From Deltaproteobacteria bacterium (GTDB taxonomy: Bacteria > Myxococcota > UBA727 > VGSZ01), in assembly GCA_020850995.1 (NCBI GenBank), contig JADZDP010000006.1:27187-91186 (forward strand): DNA of 64,000 nucleotides, given 5' to 3'. How positions within the stretch are numbered: the stretch's first letter is position 1; every line of letters begins with the position of its first letter. This document shows, piece after piece, positions 34,708 to 44,204 of this stretch. Under the pieces are notes generated by a model, which made no database searches, was not told the origin of the DNA, and worked only from the letters and a program-made list of their open reading frames with translations. The position numbers and the translations under genes are program-made.

Positions 34708-36447
34708 TCAGCGCGCCTCGCTGCCCGCCTGACGGGGCACGCCGAAGGCGCGCACCCAGCCCCAGAGCAGGAGCCACAGGCCGAGCCCGAGCAGCGCGTT
34801 CAGCCACGCGGGGAACGCGCGCCCGGGCGAGACGAAGCCCTCGACGCTGCCGATGCACAGGAAGCCGACCACGGCAGCCACGAGCAGGCGGGCGCCGCGC
34901 GCGCCCTCCTCGCGCAGCGCCCGCATGCACGTGCGCCGACCGGGCGAGATGAGCGCGCGCCCGAGGCACATGCCGCCAGCGCCCGCGATGCAAATGCTGG
35001 TGAGCTCGACAGGGCCATGGGCAAGGATGAAGCGCAGCAAGGTATCGGCAGTGCCGAGCCGCAGCGCGTAGCCGAAGACGGCGCCAATCTGCACACCGTT
35101 CGACACCAAGCCGAGCAACGTGGCGACGCCGCCCAAGATGCCGAGCGCGAACACGCGCACGCCCACCATCACGTTGTTGACGATGATCTGCGCGCTGGCC
35201 TGCGCGAAGGTGCCGTCGGCCTCGATGCGGTTGGTCCAGGTGGCGCCGCGCTCGATCTGGTCCGCGATCTCGTCGCCCACCAGCGCTTGGCCGAGCTCGG
35301 CGTCGCCGTAGGCGAGCGCGCCGCCGACCAGGAGCCCCAGCGCCAGCACGGCAGCCGCACGCGCCACCAGGCCACGCTCGGACCACACGGCCGCCGGCAC
35401 CTCGTGACCGAAGAAGCGCGTCACCGCCTTGCGCGCCGGTGGTCTAGTGGTGCGCTGGCGCTCGGCGTGCAAGAGCGTGAGCGACAAGGCCTCGCGATAG
35501 CGCACGGGCACCTGCCGGCGCTCGGCCCGCATGAGCTCGGAGGCGGCCTTGCGTATTGCGCCGTCGACCCGGTCGACCACCGCCAGCGCGCAGCCGTCGC
35601 GCAGCTGCGCCATGGCGTCGTCGAGCTCGCGCGCCGCGCTCGCCAAGCGCGCGAGCTGCGCCATCATGCCCGTGGGCAGCGCCGCGTGCGCCAAGAGCTG
35701 ACGCGCCATGGTTGCGCGCGCGTGCTCGGGTGCGAGGCCCGCCGCCAGCTCGGCGTCGATGGCCACCAACGCGCGCCCGCACAGGGCGCGCGCGGTGCCG
35801 GCGTCGACGCGCGCGCTGCGCTCGATCATCGACAGCGCGCGCACCAGATCGGTGTCGGTCCAGGGGCGCGGCTCCGGCGTGGGGCCAGCGCCGCCGGCGG
35901 CGGTGCGACACAGCACCAGCGGATCGCCCACGGCGTTGCGCTCGTTGACCACGAAGGTGTCGGCCACCAGATCCCCGAGGCGCCGCGTGCCGGTGAAGAA
36001 GAGCGCGACGGCGCCCACGCCATAGCCGGCGGGCATGAAGTCGATGAGACGGAGCGCGTTGCGCAAGAGCGACGCCAAGAGATCGGGCCGGTCGCCTCGG
36101 CGCGTCACCACGCGCAGGCCAAGCATGCGCTTCCCCGGGGTGCGCCCGCCGCCGAGCGTCTCCCACGCGACGTCGTAGAGCGCCGCCAGGGCGAAGAGCG
36201 CGAGCAGGACCAGCACGGTGCCGAAGGCGCCGAGCGCGCCCAGGTCTTGCTCGATGTCGCCCCAGAAGTTGTAGATGAAGAGCGCGCCAATGAGCGCGAG
36301 CACCAACACCAAGAGGTCGGCGAGGTAGGCGAGCGCGCGCTCGCCGATGCCGGCGAGCGGCACGATCAGGGGCACGCGCTCGGCCGTCCACAAGCGCGCC
36401 ACCCGCTCGTCGCGCTCGAGATCGGCCGGTCGGCTCGCGCTCACCAT
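34708..36447 (-). CDS. RDD domain fused to SpoIIM-like membrane domain
   Basis: This is a 579-residue inner-membrane protein. Residues 25-170 are an RDD domain (GERALAYLADLLVLVLALIG with the typical Arg/Asp positions, GGGRTPGKRMLGLRVV). A soluble helical region at 190-330 follows. The rest has five or six membrane helices with the SpoIIM/DUF95 motifs (NNVMVGVRVFALGILGGV, RFILAHGPVELTSICIAGAGG). In many bacteria these are two adjacent genes; here they are one chain. SpoIIM in Bacillus recruits septal-wall hydrolases; the role outside endospore formers is not established. Confidence 0.85.
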   Translation of the reverse strand: MVSASRPADLERDERVARLWTAERVPLIVPLAGIGERALAYLADLLVLVLALIGALFIYNFWGDIEQDLGALGAFGTVLVLLALFALAALYDVAWETLGGGRTPGKRMLGLRVVTRRGDRPDLLASLLRNALRLIDFMPAGYGVGAVALFFTGTRRLGDLVADTFVVNERNAVGDPLVLCRTAAGGAGPTPEPRPWTDTDLVRALSMIERSARVDAGTARALCGRALVAIDAELAAGLAPEHARATMARQLLAHAALPTGMMAQLARLASAARELDDAMAQLRDGCALAVVDRVDGAIRKAASELMRAERRQVPVRYREALSLTLLHAERQRTTRPPARKAVTRFFGHEVPAAVWSERGLVARAAAVLALGLLVGGALAYGDAELGQALVGDEIADQIERGATWTNRIEADGTFAQASAQIIVNNVMVGVRVFALGILGGVATLLGLVSNGVQIGAVFGYALRLGTADTLLRFILAHGPVELTSICIAGAGGMCLGRALISPGRRTCMRALREEGARGARLLVAAVVGFLCIGSVEGFVSPGRAFPAWLNALLGLGLWLLLWGWVRAFGVPRQAGSEAR

Positions 36448-36473
36448 GCGTGCCCGACGCTAGCAGAACGCCG

Positions 36474-38924
36474 TTAGCGCCACCGCTCCGAGAGGAGCGC
36501 GGCGAAGCGCATCGCCACGTCGGGCCGCGCGCACATGAGCGCGGCCCAACGATTGGCGCAAGCGGCCCACGACGCGGCGTCGAGCTCCCACGCCGCGAAC
36601 ACCGCGAGCGCGTCGTTGCCACGCTGCAGCGCCTTCAGGAGCTGCGCGTATTCGACAACGCTGCGCGGGCCGGGGCCGGCGATGAACGGCTCGTCGTCGA
36701 TGCCGCCGCGGGGGAAGTCGGGCTCGGGCAGCACCAGCGCCGACCGCTCCGGCGCCGGCGACGCGCGCACCGCGATGCTCGCAGCCTCGTCGCGCCGCGC
36801 TTGCTCGAGCCGCTGCTGCTCCAAGCGCTCGTGCAACTGGCGCTGCTGCTCCAGGCGCTGCTGTTCGCGCGCGGCCCGCTCGTGGCGCCGCTCATAGACC
36901 TCGGCGATCAGGCGACGTTCGGTGGCGATGTCGTCGAGGAAGTGCTCGGCGCCGCGTTCGCCCTCGTCGGCGGCGCGGGCCGCGGCGAAGCGCTCGCCGA
37001 AGGATGGCATGCGTCGCTCGATGACGGCCGCTGCGGCGTCGAGCTCCTCGCTGGCCTCGTGCTGGCGCACACGGTTCGCGATCTCGGCGCACACGCGGAA
37101 CACGGTGACGATGCCCGTGCGCGGGCGCGCGCCCACCACCGCCTCGGCGGCGTCGAACACGCGCTCGGCGAAGGTGGCCAGGCGCGCGGCTGGCACGGTC
37201 GGGTTGAGCTCGTCGACCAGGCGCCACATGTCGTGCGGCTCGGCGGCGGACCACACCTCCCACTGCGCCACCACGTCATCGCCACCGGGCCGATCGTGGG
37301 CCGGCGCGGCGGCGCGCGCCTCGTGCAAGAGCTGCGACCAGGGGCGCAGGGCGGCCGCGATGGCCACACGCTCGTCTGCCCGCGCGCAGAAGCGGCGCCA
37401 GAAGAACGCGACCACTTCATCGCGGCCGGACATGCCCGAGCGCGCGCTCAGCGCGCCTGACCACGCCTCGACGCTCGTGGGCCGCGCGCTCCACCACCTC
37501 CCCATGCGCGCCTCGAGCCACACAGCATCGACGTCGTGGTGGTCGCGCCGTGCCCACAAATCGAGCACGCGGCCGAGCAGGCGCGCGCCCAGCTCGTGGT
37601 CCAGCAGCGCCTCGTCGAGGGGCGCTAGATCCTCGTCGTGCGCGAGGCGCAGGAACGCGTCGAGCGCTCGCGCTTCGACGCGCTCGCGCGCCGAGGTCCC
37701 GAGCAGCGCCGTGCGCGCGGCCGCGACGAAGGGCGCGAGCTCCTGCGCGCCGCCGCCCTCAACGCCGGCCCAGGCGAGCAGCTCCAGCATGCGCTCGACG
37801 CCCCGGCGCGCAGCCACGCGGGTGGCGAGCGCGCCGAGCGCCGTGCGCTCGGTGGGTGTGCGCTCACGGAACGGGACGCGCTCGATCATGCGCAGCGCGT
37901 CGTGTGCCAGCTCGGCACCACCTTGCTCTACGCAGGCCATCACCGCAGCCACGAGCGACGACGGCAGGGGATTCGGCAAGCGGCGCAGCAGCGCGCGTCG
38001 TTCGCCGTCGGGTGGCAGCGGACGCTCGTCGTCACCCGCGAGCAGCGACGCCACCAGCATAGCTCCCCGCTCCGCCAGCGCGGTACGCGCCGTGTCGCGG
38101 CGTTCTGCGTCGGCGTCGTCGACGAAGCGCGCCAGGCGCGGCTCGTCGCCCAGGGCGAGGGCCGCGCCCAGGCGCAGCTCGGCAGGGGCGTCGTCGCCGA
38201 TGGCCCGCAGCGCTGCTGTCTGCTCGTCGCCGACGCGGGCGAGCGCCAGCGCCACCGCACACCAAGGCGCGAGCTCCGCGTGGGCCAGGCCCCGCCGCAG
38301 CGCGCGCTCGAGCTCCTCGCCGAGCCGCCGCGGTGCCGCACCGGCGCGACGCCCGCGCCAAGCGCACAGCGCCGCGGCGGCCACCACCGCCAGGGTGGTG
38401 TCGGCGCAAGCGTACGCTTGCAGCTCGGCGACCAGCTCGCGCCGCAGGTCGCCCCGCCACGCGAGCGCCACGGTGGCGACGGCGCGCGCGCCCCACATGG
38501 GGTGCGTGGTGCGCATGAGCTCGAGCGCGGCCGCGTCGTCGAGCCCACGCTCGCGCTCGGGCCAACGCAGCGAGCCCGCACTCGCGGGCGGCACCGGGAA
38601 GCTGCGCGCGATCTCGTCGTCAATATCGGCTACCAGGCGCTCCCTGGCGGGCAACCATGCGCATGCGCGCTGCGCGTCGGCCAAGAGCGCTACCGCAAGC
38701 TCGCGCTGCGCGCGCCACTCGTCATGCAGGCGCGCGCGCGTGGGAGCGTCGAGCGTGCGCGCGCGCTCGGGCAGCGCGATGCGGTCCACACCCGCGGCGC
38801 GCAGCATGCGAGCGACGCCGTAGTCGGATGCGTCCACCGGGTCGCACCCGCACCCGGTGCAGCGCGCGCCCTCTGCGACGCGCGCCGTACACCAGGGGCA
38901 GCGGATGACCTGCGCTGGGCTCAC
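36474..38924 (-). CDS. large zinc-ribbon, helical-repeat protein of unknown function
   Basis: This is an 816-residue cytosolic protein starting with GTG at 38924. It opens with CPWC and CTGC pairs separated by about 10 residues, a zinc ribbon. The following 400 residues are Ala/Leu/Arg-rich helices in HEAT-like pairs (LRRELVAELQAYACADTTLAVVAA is shortened here). Near residues 670-720 is a Gln/Arg/Glu coiled coil (REQQRLEQQRQLHERLEQQR). No enzyme motif is seen. It lies 26 bp downstream of nothing recognisable and diverges from the methyltransferase gene with only 22 bp between starts. It may be a scaffold. Confidence 0.7.
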   Translation of the reverse strand: MSPAQVIRCPWCTARVAEGARCTGCGCDPVDASDYGVARMLRAAGVDRIALPERARTLDAPTRARLHDEWRAQRELAVALLADAQRACAWLPARERLVADIDDEIARSFPVPPASAGSLRWPERERGLDDAAALELMRTTHPMWGARAVATVALAWRGDLRRELVAELQAYACADTTLAVVAAAALCAWRGRRAGAAPRRLGEELERALRRGLAHAELAPWCAVALALARVGDEQTAALRAIGDDAPAELRLGAALALGDEPRLARFVDDADAERRDTARTALAERGAMLVASLLAGDDERPLPPDGERRALLRRLPNPLPSSLVAAVMACVEQGGAELAHDALRMIERVPFRERTPTERTALGALATRVAARRGVERMLELLAWAGVEGGGAQELAPFVAAARTALLGTSARERVEARALDAFLRLAHDEDLAPLDEALLDHELGARLLGRVLDLWARRDHHDVDAVWLEARMGRWWSARPTSVEAWSGALSARSGMSGRDEVVAFFWRRFCARADERVAIAAALRPWSQLLHEARAAAPAHDRPGGDDVVAQWEVWSAAEPHDMWRLVDELNPTVPAARLATFAERVFDAAEAVVGARPRTGIVTVFRVCAEIANRVRQHEASEELDAAAAVIERRMPSFGERFAAARAADEGERGAEHFLDDIATERRLIAEVYERRHERAAREQQRLEQQRQLHERLEQQRLEQARRDEAASIAVRASPAPERSALVLPEPDFPRGGIDDEPFIAGPGPRSVVEYAQLLKALQRGNDALAVFAAWELDAASWAACANRWAALMCARPDVAMRFAALLSERWR

Positions 38925-38946
38925 CCGGCGAGCATAGCGCTCCTCT

Positions 38947-39672
38947 ATGCTGCGCCCTGTGACGCGCTACGCCGACGATCTGAGCTACGTCCATCACACC
39001 GGCTTCGCCGACCTGGCGCGGGGCGCCGCGCGCTTCGTCGTCGATCTCATCGGCCCCGAGCGCCGGCGCGTCGTCGATCTCGGCTGCGGTAGCGGCATCG
39101 TGCTGCGCGCGCTCACCGACGCCGGCCACGAGGCCATCGGCGTCGATCTCTCGCCCGCCATGCTCGCGCTCGCCAAGCGCACGGCGCCGCGCGCGCGCCT
39201 GCTGCAGGGGTCGCTCTACCGCGTGCCACTGCCGAGCACCGACCTCATCCTCGCCATCGGCGAGCCGCTCAACTACCTCGAGCCCGACGCGCGCCCGCCC
39301 GCCCTCGCCGCGTTCTTTCGCAAGGTGGCGCGCGCGCTGCCGCGCGGGGGGCGCTTCCTCTTCGACGTCATCGTCGACGCCCCGGGCCGGCCGCTGTCGC
39401 GGCGCGCGTGGGCAGCCGGCGAGGACTGGGCGGTGCTGGTCGACACCACCGAAGACGCAGCGCGCACCCGCCTGACGCGCGACGTCACCAGCTTCGTGCG
39501 CCGGGGCCGGCGCTGGCGGCGCACGCGCGAGCTCCACCACGTGCGTGTCCTGCGCACCGTCGACCTGCGGCGCCTGCTTCGCGACGCGGGCTTCGCCGTG
39601 CGCGTGCGCACCAGCTACGGCGAGCACCCGCTCGCCGAGCGTCGGCGGGCGTTTCTGTGCACCAAGCGCTGA
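38947..39672 (+). CDS. SAM-dependent methyltransferase
   Basis: This is a 241-residue class I methyltransferase. Motif I is VVDLGCGSGIVLRAL, the acidic residue ending strand 2 is in AIGVDLSPAML, and motif IV region reads LILAIGEPLNYL. The substrate is not evident; the layout resembles small-molecule methyltransferases. The start is ATG 38947, or GTG 38959, which would leave more room for the divergent promoter. Confidence 0.87.
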   Translation: MLRPVTRYADDLSYVHHTGFADLARGAARFVVDLIGPERRRVVDLGCGSGIVLRALTDAGHEAIGVDLSPAMLALAKRTAPRARLLQGSLYRVPLPSTDLILAIGEPLNYLEPDARPPALAAFFRKVARALPRGGRFLFDVIVDAPGRPLSRRAWAAGEDWAVLVDTTEDAARTRLTRDVTSFVRRGRRWRRTRELHHVRVLRTVDLRRLLRDAGFAVRVRTSYGEHPLAERRRAFLCTKR

Positions 39673-39719
39673 CAGGGGCACACCAGGCGCCCCCGTCAGC
39701 GTGTTGCGGTGTGTCGCGG

Positions 39720-42503
39720 TCAGTTGCCGCGGTAGAGGACCGCGCCGCTCACGCTCGGATTGCCTTGGTTGTTCACGCCGATCAACTTGCCGTGGTCGGC
39801 CAGCACCGTGATCGAGCGCAGGTCGCTGGTCGTCAACGCGTCGACGTCGGCGTTGCTCAGGTTGACCACGCTCGGGATCCCTGGGTCGATGCGGCCGAGG
39901 CCGCCGCTCGTCGCCACCCAGGCGATCTCGTGATCGCTCCCGCCGATGGACTGCACCTCGATGGCGACGTCGCGCGTGGCGTCGGCACCGAGCCCGTCGC
40001 CTTCGTCGTAGACCGTCGCCTGGCCATTGAGCTCAATGCGCACCACACCGCCCGCCGTGGCGAGCCAGGCGTCGCCGCTCGGCGCGACGGCCACGGCACG
40101 CACGTCTTCATCGGGGACACCGTCGTCGTCGGTGACGTCGGTGAACTGCTGTTCGTCGCGTTGGTCGAAGTCGGCGCCGGGATCGATGAGGGAGGCGAAG
40201 GCCTGGTGGTAGGCGACCCACACGTCGCCCGTGGCCGGATCGAGCGCCAGGTCGACGATGTCGTCAGCGCGAGCGCCGTCGCCGCCGCCATCGCCCTCGC
40301 AGACGCGCGCGTCCCTGTCGCCCGCAACGTCGATGAACACCAGGCAATCCTGCGCGGTGCCGGCGATGAGGCGTCCGTCTGGGAGCACGACCACCGCGGT
40401 GACGTCGTTCGACTGCATGCTCCGATCTCCGTCGCGGATCACGTGGTCGCACGAGAGCGTGTCCGGCGGCCCCGCCACCAAGGTGCACCCCATCATGAGG
40501 CCGTTGTTGGTCGCCACCACCAGCTCGCCGTTCAGCAGATCGAGAGCGCGCGCCTGATTGAAGTCGGTGCCGTTGGCCGAACCCACGGCGCGTGTGGTTG
40601 CGAGGTCTCCCCCGATGGCCCGCACCAGCCCCTGGCTGGTCGCGAGGTAGAGGTCACCACCGAGCTCCACCGCGTCGAGCACCGTGGCGCCCAAGGCTCG
40701 CGCGGTGAACAGGTCGGCGAAGTCGGTGCCGCCGGCGGTGGCGTACACCACGACCTCATCGCTGCCCTCGGCGCCGAGCTGATCCGTCGCGACCGCCGTG
40801 ATCACGTGCTTGCCAGGGACGAGCGCGAGGTCCTGCGGGTCCTCCACCGCGGCGATCTCGCCAGTCGTGCTGTCGAACCACGCGACCGTCACGGTGTCGC
40901 CAGGGTCGCTGTCGGCGGCGGTGGCCGCGAAGTCGACGTTCGTCAGCGCCACGTCCGCGCCGTTGGCCGGAGCATCGATGGTGATGGTCGGTGCCTGGTC
41001 GATGATCAACGTGGTGGTCGCGCTATCGGTGGCGCCGCCGTTCGAGGCAGAGAAGCTCAGCGTGTGCGCGCCGCGGCTCAGGTTGTTGCGCGTCACGGAC
41101 GCCGTGGTGGCAATGGCGCCGTCGATGCTCGACGTCCACGCCACTGTGGACGCGGTGCCGCCGCCGAGGACGCAGCTCGTGCCCGTGAGCGTGACGTTGT
41201 CGCCGGGGGCGGCCACGGTCCCTGCCTGAGGGGCGATGATGCGGGCGCTGACCGCCTCCACGGTGACGTTCGCGGTTGCCGAGGTGCTCAGGTCCCCGGT
41301 GTCCGTGACCTCGCAGGTGTATGCGTGCGCGCCCGCGACGCTGGCGGTGAGGTTGAGATTGCGCTCGTTGCCGTTGGCGATCGCCGCGCCGTTGTCGAAC
41401 CACTGCACCGACAGGTCCTGGTTGTCCGGGTCGTCGACCTGGCAGCGCAGCGCGACGTTGGGGTTGCAGGCCTCCACGACGGCGCCGTCGCTGGGTGAGC
41501 TCACGAGGGCGGAGGGCGCTTGGTTCGCGCGAACGGATACCGTCACGGTGTCGCAACCGGTGACCGCGGCGGCGTCGGTGGCACACACGCGAATGGTCTG
41601 ATCGCCCAAGACGATGAGCGCGTCGCGGATGCTCGATCCGAAGCCGAGCTGGTCCTGCGTCGTTGACGTGGTCCATCGGATGCTGATGTCGGGGATGGCG
41701 GTCCCCGCAGCGTCGTTGCAGTCGGCGCGGAAGTCGACGGGGTCACCCTGCACGACGCCAGCCCCGTCGTTCGGGTCGCGGATGGTGCACACCGGCGGCA
41801 GGCTGGTGACGACGTGGATCAAGATCTCGTCGCGGCCCACGGCGCCGTCGAAGTCGCGCGCTGTTGCCACCACGACGTGGTCGCCCAGTGGCAGCGTGGT
41901 TTGCGCCGGGTTTGCGTTGAAGGTGGCGCCGTCGATGTCCCAGGCGATGGAGCCGTTCACGTTGCCGTCTTCGGCGTCGAGCGCGCTGGCGTTGAAGGTG
42001 ATGGTCTGCGAGGGCAGGAAGTACTCGCCGTCGTCGGGTGTGAGGATGGTGACGACCGGCGCGTTGTTGTCGGTGACCGTGACGCCGATCTGCGCCGTGC
42101 CAACGTTGCCGTCGTTGTCGAGCACGGCGCAGGTGACCACCTGCGCGCCGGGCACCAGCAACGAGTTTCTCACCTCGGCGCCGCCGCCGAGCGTGCCGTC
42201 GAGGCTAGCGGTCCAGGTGAAGCGCGCGTTGTCGGCGATGACGCCGTCCTGCACGTCAACGGCCGAGCAGCGAAACAGCACCGACTCGCCGGACGCCACG
42301 GTGGCGCCATCGGAGGGCAGCTCGATGGTGACGGTGGGCGCACCGTCACTCTCCCCCTCTCCTTCGCCCTCCCCTTCGCCCTCGCCTTCGCCCTCGGCCG
42401 CGACCGGTCCCGAGCAGTCACAGGCACCGAGCACCGGCAGCGAGAGCAAACACCACCACACCAGGCGCGCGGGGCGCGCCAGCGAGCAAGCGATCGAAAG
42501 CAT
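39720..42503 (-). CDS. Ig-repeat lipoprotein with propeller-like C-terminus
   Basis: This is a 927-residue protein with ATG at 42503 and GGAGGA before it. The lipobox VLGAC puts the lipid on Cys28. A Gly-Glu linker (residues 37-50) is followed by six Ig/PKD-like repeats of about 95 residues, each opening with a PTVTIELPSDGATV-like strand (SPSDGAVV, TPDDGEYF, APANGADV). From about residue 640 come repeats of the type GGDLYLATSQGLVRA and GDAWLATAGGVVRI, which look like blades of a two-component-sensor type propeller. It is probably surface exposed and adhesive or sensory. No catalytic motif. Confidence 0.83.
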   Translation of the reverse strand: MLSIACSLARPARLVWWCLLSLPVLGACDCSGPVAAEGEGEGEGEGEGEGESDGAPTVTIELPSDGATVASGESVLFRCSAVDVQDGVIADNARFTWTASLDGTLGGGAEVRNSLLVPGAQVVTCAVLDNDGNVGTAQIGVTVTDNNAPVVTILTPDDGEYFLPSQTITFNASALDAEDGNVNGSIAWDIDGATFNANPAQTTLPLGDHVVVATARDFDGAVGRDEILIHVVTSLPPVCTIRDPNDGAGVVQGDPVDFRADCNDAAGTAIPDISIRWTTSTTQDQLGFGSSIRDALIVLGDQTIRVCATDAAAVTGCDTVTVSVRANQAPSALVSSPSDGAVVEACNPNVALRCQVDDPDNQDLSVQWFDNGAAIANGNERNLNLTASVAGAHAYTCEVTDTGDLSTSATANVTVEAVSARIIAPQAGTVAAPGDNVTLTGTSCVLGGGTASTVAWTSSIDGAIATTASVTRNNLSRGAHTLSFSASNGGATDSATTTLIIDQAPTITIDAPANGADVALTNVDFAATAADSDPGDTVTVAWFDSTTGEIAAVEDPQDLALVPGKHVITAVATDQLGAEGSDEVVVYATAGGTDFADLFTARALGATVLDAVELGGDLYLATSQGLVRAIGGDLATTRAVGSANGTDFNQARALDLLNGELVVATNNGLMMGCTLVAGPPDTLSCDHVIRDGDRSMQSNDVTAVVVLPDGRLIAGTAQDCLVFIDVAGDRDARVCEGDGGGDGARADDIVDLALDPATGDVWVAYHQAFASLIDPGADFDQRDEQQFTDVTDDDGVPDEDVRAVAVAPSGDAWLATAGGVVRIELNGQATVYDEGDGLGADATRDVAIEVQSIGGSDHEIAWVATSGGLGRIDPGIPSVVNLSNADVDALTTSDLRSITVLADHGKLIGVNNQGNPSVSGAVLYRGN
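42350..42397 (-). repeat. hexanucleotide repeat encoding Gly-Glu linker
   Basis: Eight units of GAGGGC/GAAGGG type on the minus strand encode the linker after the lipidated Cys of the Ig-repeat protein. Frame-neutral slippage is possible. Confidence 0.8.
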
Positions 42504-42684
42504 GGGTCGTCCTCCGAAGAGTGGTTACGACCTCACGTATGCGCCACGATCACGTGCGAGCGGCGGCGCGCGATGCGGACATGTGGACCGATCGGGACCC
42601 CTGGCCAACGCCGTAGAGACAGGGCAGACCGAGCGCGCACGACGACCACACGCCCGGCGGCGGAGGCAGGACGGACCAGACGCG
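42504..42684. promoter_or_regulatory. divergent promoter region of the ECF operon and Ig-repeat gene
   Basis: This 181-bp gap lies between oppositely directed starts. I cannot identify a certain promoter. If the sigma factor controls itself, a GGAAC-type -35 should lie here; no clear match is visible by eye. Confidence 0.35.
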
Positions 42685-43317
42685 ATGTGCGCGCAGGTGA
42701 GCGACACCCTCGAGAGCGATCGCGCCTGGCTCGACGGCTTTCGCCGCGGCGAGCGCGCGGCGCTCGCGCGCGTCTTTCGCGCCTACGCTGCCGACGTCAC
42801 GCGCACCGTGCGCGCAGCGCGCGGGCGCCTGCCTGAGCACGAGGTCGAGGCCATGGTGCAGGAGGTGTTCGTCAAGGCGCTGTCGCCGGCCGCGCGCGAC
42901 CACTACGACGGGGTGCGCCCCTTCGGCGCCTGGCTTGGCACCATCGCGCGCAACCTGGTCACCGACCGCCTGCGGCGCGAGGGCCGCGTCGTGCCCGTCG
43001 AGGCGGAGGTGCTCGAGGGTGTCGCCGCCGAGAGCGTCAACCCTACGGAAGCGCTCGAGGCCGAGCAGCTCGCGCGCGTGCTCGCCACCTTCCGCGCCTC
43101 GCTCGACGACGAGGAGGCCGCGATCTACCGGGTACGCTTCGAGGAGCAGCGCTCGCTGGCCGAGGCGGCGCGGGAGCTCGGGTGGAGCGAGATCACGGTG
43201 CGGCGCCGCGACACCCGGCTGCGCGCCCGGCTGCTCGACGCCCTGCGCGCCGACGGGCACCTGCTCAACGTGGAGGTCCGGATCGGGACCAGCTTGCTGC
43301 AACGTAGGAAGTCCTAA
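42685..43317 (+). CDS. ECF-type RNA polymerase sigma factor
   Basis: This is a 210-residue protein with ATG at 42685. Region 2 is seen at residues 15-95 (LARVFRAYAADVTRTVRA, EAMVQEVFVKAL, PFGAWLGTIARNLVTDRLRR). After a linker, region 4 lies at about 135-190 (DDEEAAIYRVRFEEQRSLAEAARELGWSE is shortened here; ITVRRRDTRLRARLL). It directs polymerase to a few promoters, usually under control of a neighbouring membrane anti-sigma. The next gene, 14 bp downstream, encodes such a single-pass candidate. Confidence 0.92.
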   Translation: MCAQVSDTLESDRAWLDGFRRGERAALARVFRAYAADVTRTVRAARGRLPEHEVEAMVQEVFVKALSPAARDHYDGVRPFGAWLGTIARNLVTDRLRREGRVVPVEAEVLEGVAAESVNPTEALEAEQLARVLATFRASLDDEEAAIYRVRFEEQRSLAEAARELGWSEITVRRRDTRLRARLLDALRADGHLLNVEVRIGTSLLQRRKS

Positions 43318-43331
43318 GGGACCAAGAACCC

Positions 43332-44195
43332 ATGCGCCGCCTCGACCCTCGCCACCTGTTCGCCCGCGCGCTGCTCCCGCGCTACGCGGCCGGCAACCTG
43401 CCGAGCACCTTGCGCAATTGGGTGCGGCGCCGGCTCAGCAGCGATCCCGTGTTGGCCGCCGCCTACGACGCGCTGCGGCGCGCCGAACGGGCGGCCGCGC
43501 AGGGGGCGCCGCTCTCGGGGGGCCAACTGGATCTGTTGGAGAGCGCCATCCTCGACGCCGTGGCGCACGAGGGTGCGCCGCAGCGCAGCCGGGTGCGCGC
43601 GCCGCTGGTGCCAGGGGTGCTCGCGGCCGCCGCGCTCGCGCTCTTCGCCGTGGTGGCGCGCCCGCCGGCGGACGACGACAGGGGCTTCGGCGTCGGCGAT
43701 CTGCAGGCTCGAGGCGCGGCCTTGCAGCAGCACCCGCTCGGCATCAAGGTCGCGTGCGTCATGCACGACGCCGTGGTCGACAGCGCCAGCGCTGGCGCCC
43801 GTGACAGTGGCGCCGTGCTCCGCTGCGGCAAGGGCGGCCTGCTCGCGTTCTCCACCACCAACCTCGCGAGCGACACCCGCCACGTCTTCGTCGTGGGCAT
43901 CGCCAGAGACGGCTCGCGCCGGTGGTACGCGCCCTTCGGGAAGGACAGCGCCAGCGTGGCCATGCCCGCGGGTCAGGCGGACGCGCTCCTGCCAACGCTG
44001 GCCGACACCAGCACCATGCCCGCCGACGACGTGGCGCTCTTCGTGCTCCTGTCGGATCAGGCCTTCGCTGCCCACGACGTGGAGCGGCAGCTCTCGTCGT
44101 CGGAGCGCAGTGGCACGCCGCTTGGGCGTCTCGAACGCCTGCCCGTCGGCGTGCCCCTCCAGGGCCGCATCGAGCTCGTGCAGACGCCGCGCTGA
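43332..44195 (+). CDS. single-pass membrane protein, possible anti-sigma factor
   Basis: This is a 287-residue protein with ATG at 43332. About 90 cytosolic residues (helical, no HxxxCxxC zinc motif) precede one membrane helix at about 92-112 (LVPGVLAAAALALFAVVA). The outer domain of 175 residues contains CVMHDA and LRCGKGG (a possible disulfide) and strand-rich text (RHVFVVGIARDGSRRWYAPFG). Its position after the sigma gene and topology fit an anti-sigma factor. The outer domain might bind the products of the next two genes. The assignment rests on context. Confidence 0.7.
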   Translation: MRRLDPRHLFARALLPRYAAGNLPSTLRNWVRRRLSSDPVLAAAYDALRRAERAAAQGAPLSGGQLDLLESAILDAVAHEGAPQRSRVRAPLVPGVLAAAALALFAVVARPPADDDRGFGVGDLQARGAALQQHPLGIKVACVMHDAVVDSASAGARDSGAVLRCGKGGLLAFSTTNLASDTRHVFVVGIARDGSRRWYAPFGKDSASVAMPAGQADALLPTLADTSTMPADDVALFVLLSDQAFAAHDVERQLSSSERSGTPLGRLERLPVGVPLQGRIELVQTPR

Positions 44196-44204
44196 CGCGG
44201 CACC

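Noticed and set aside
34705..36477. 590-residue + strand frame
   Set aside because: It is the antisense shadow of the RDD-SpoIIM protein, which has clear membrane helices.
39408..41498. 696-residue + strand frame
   Set aside because: It is the antisense shadow of the Ig-repeat lipoprotein.
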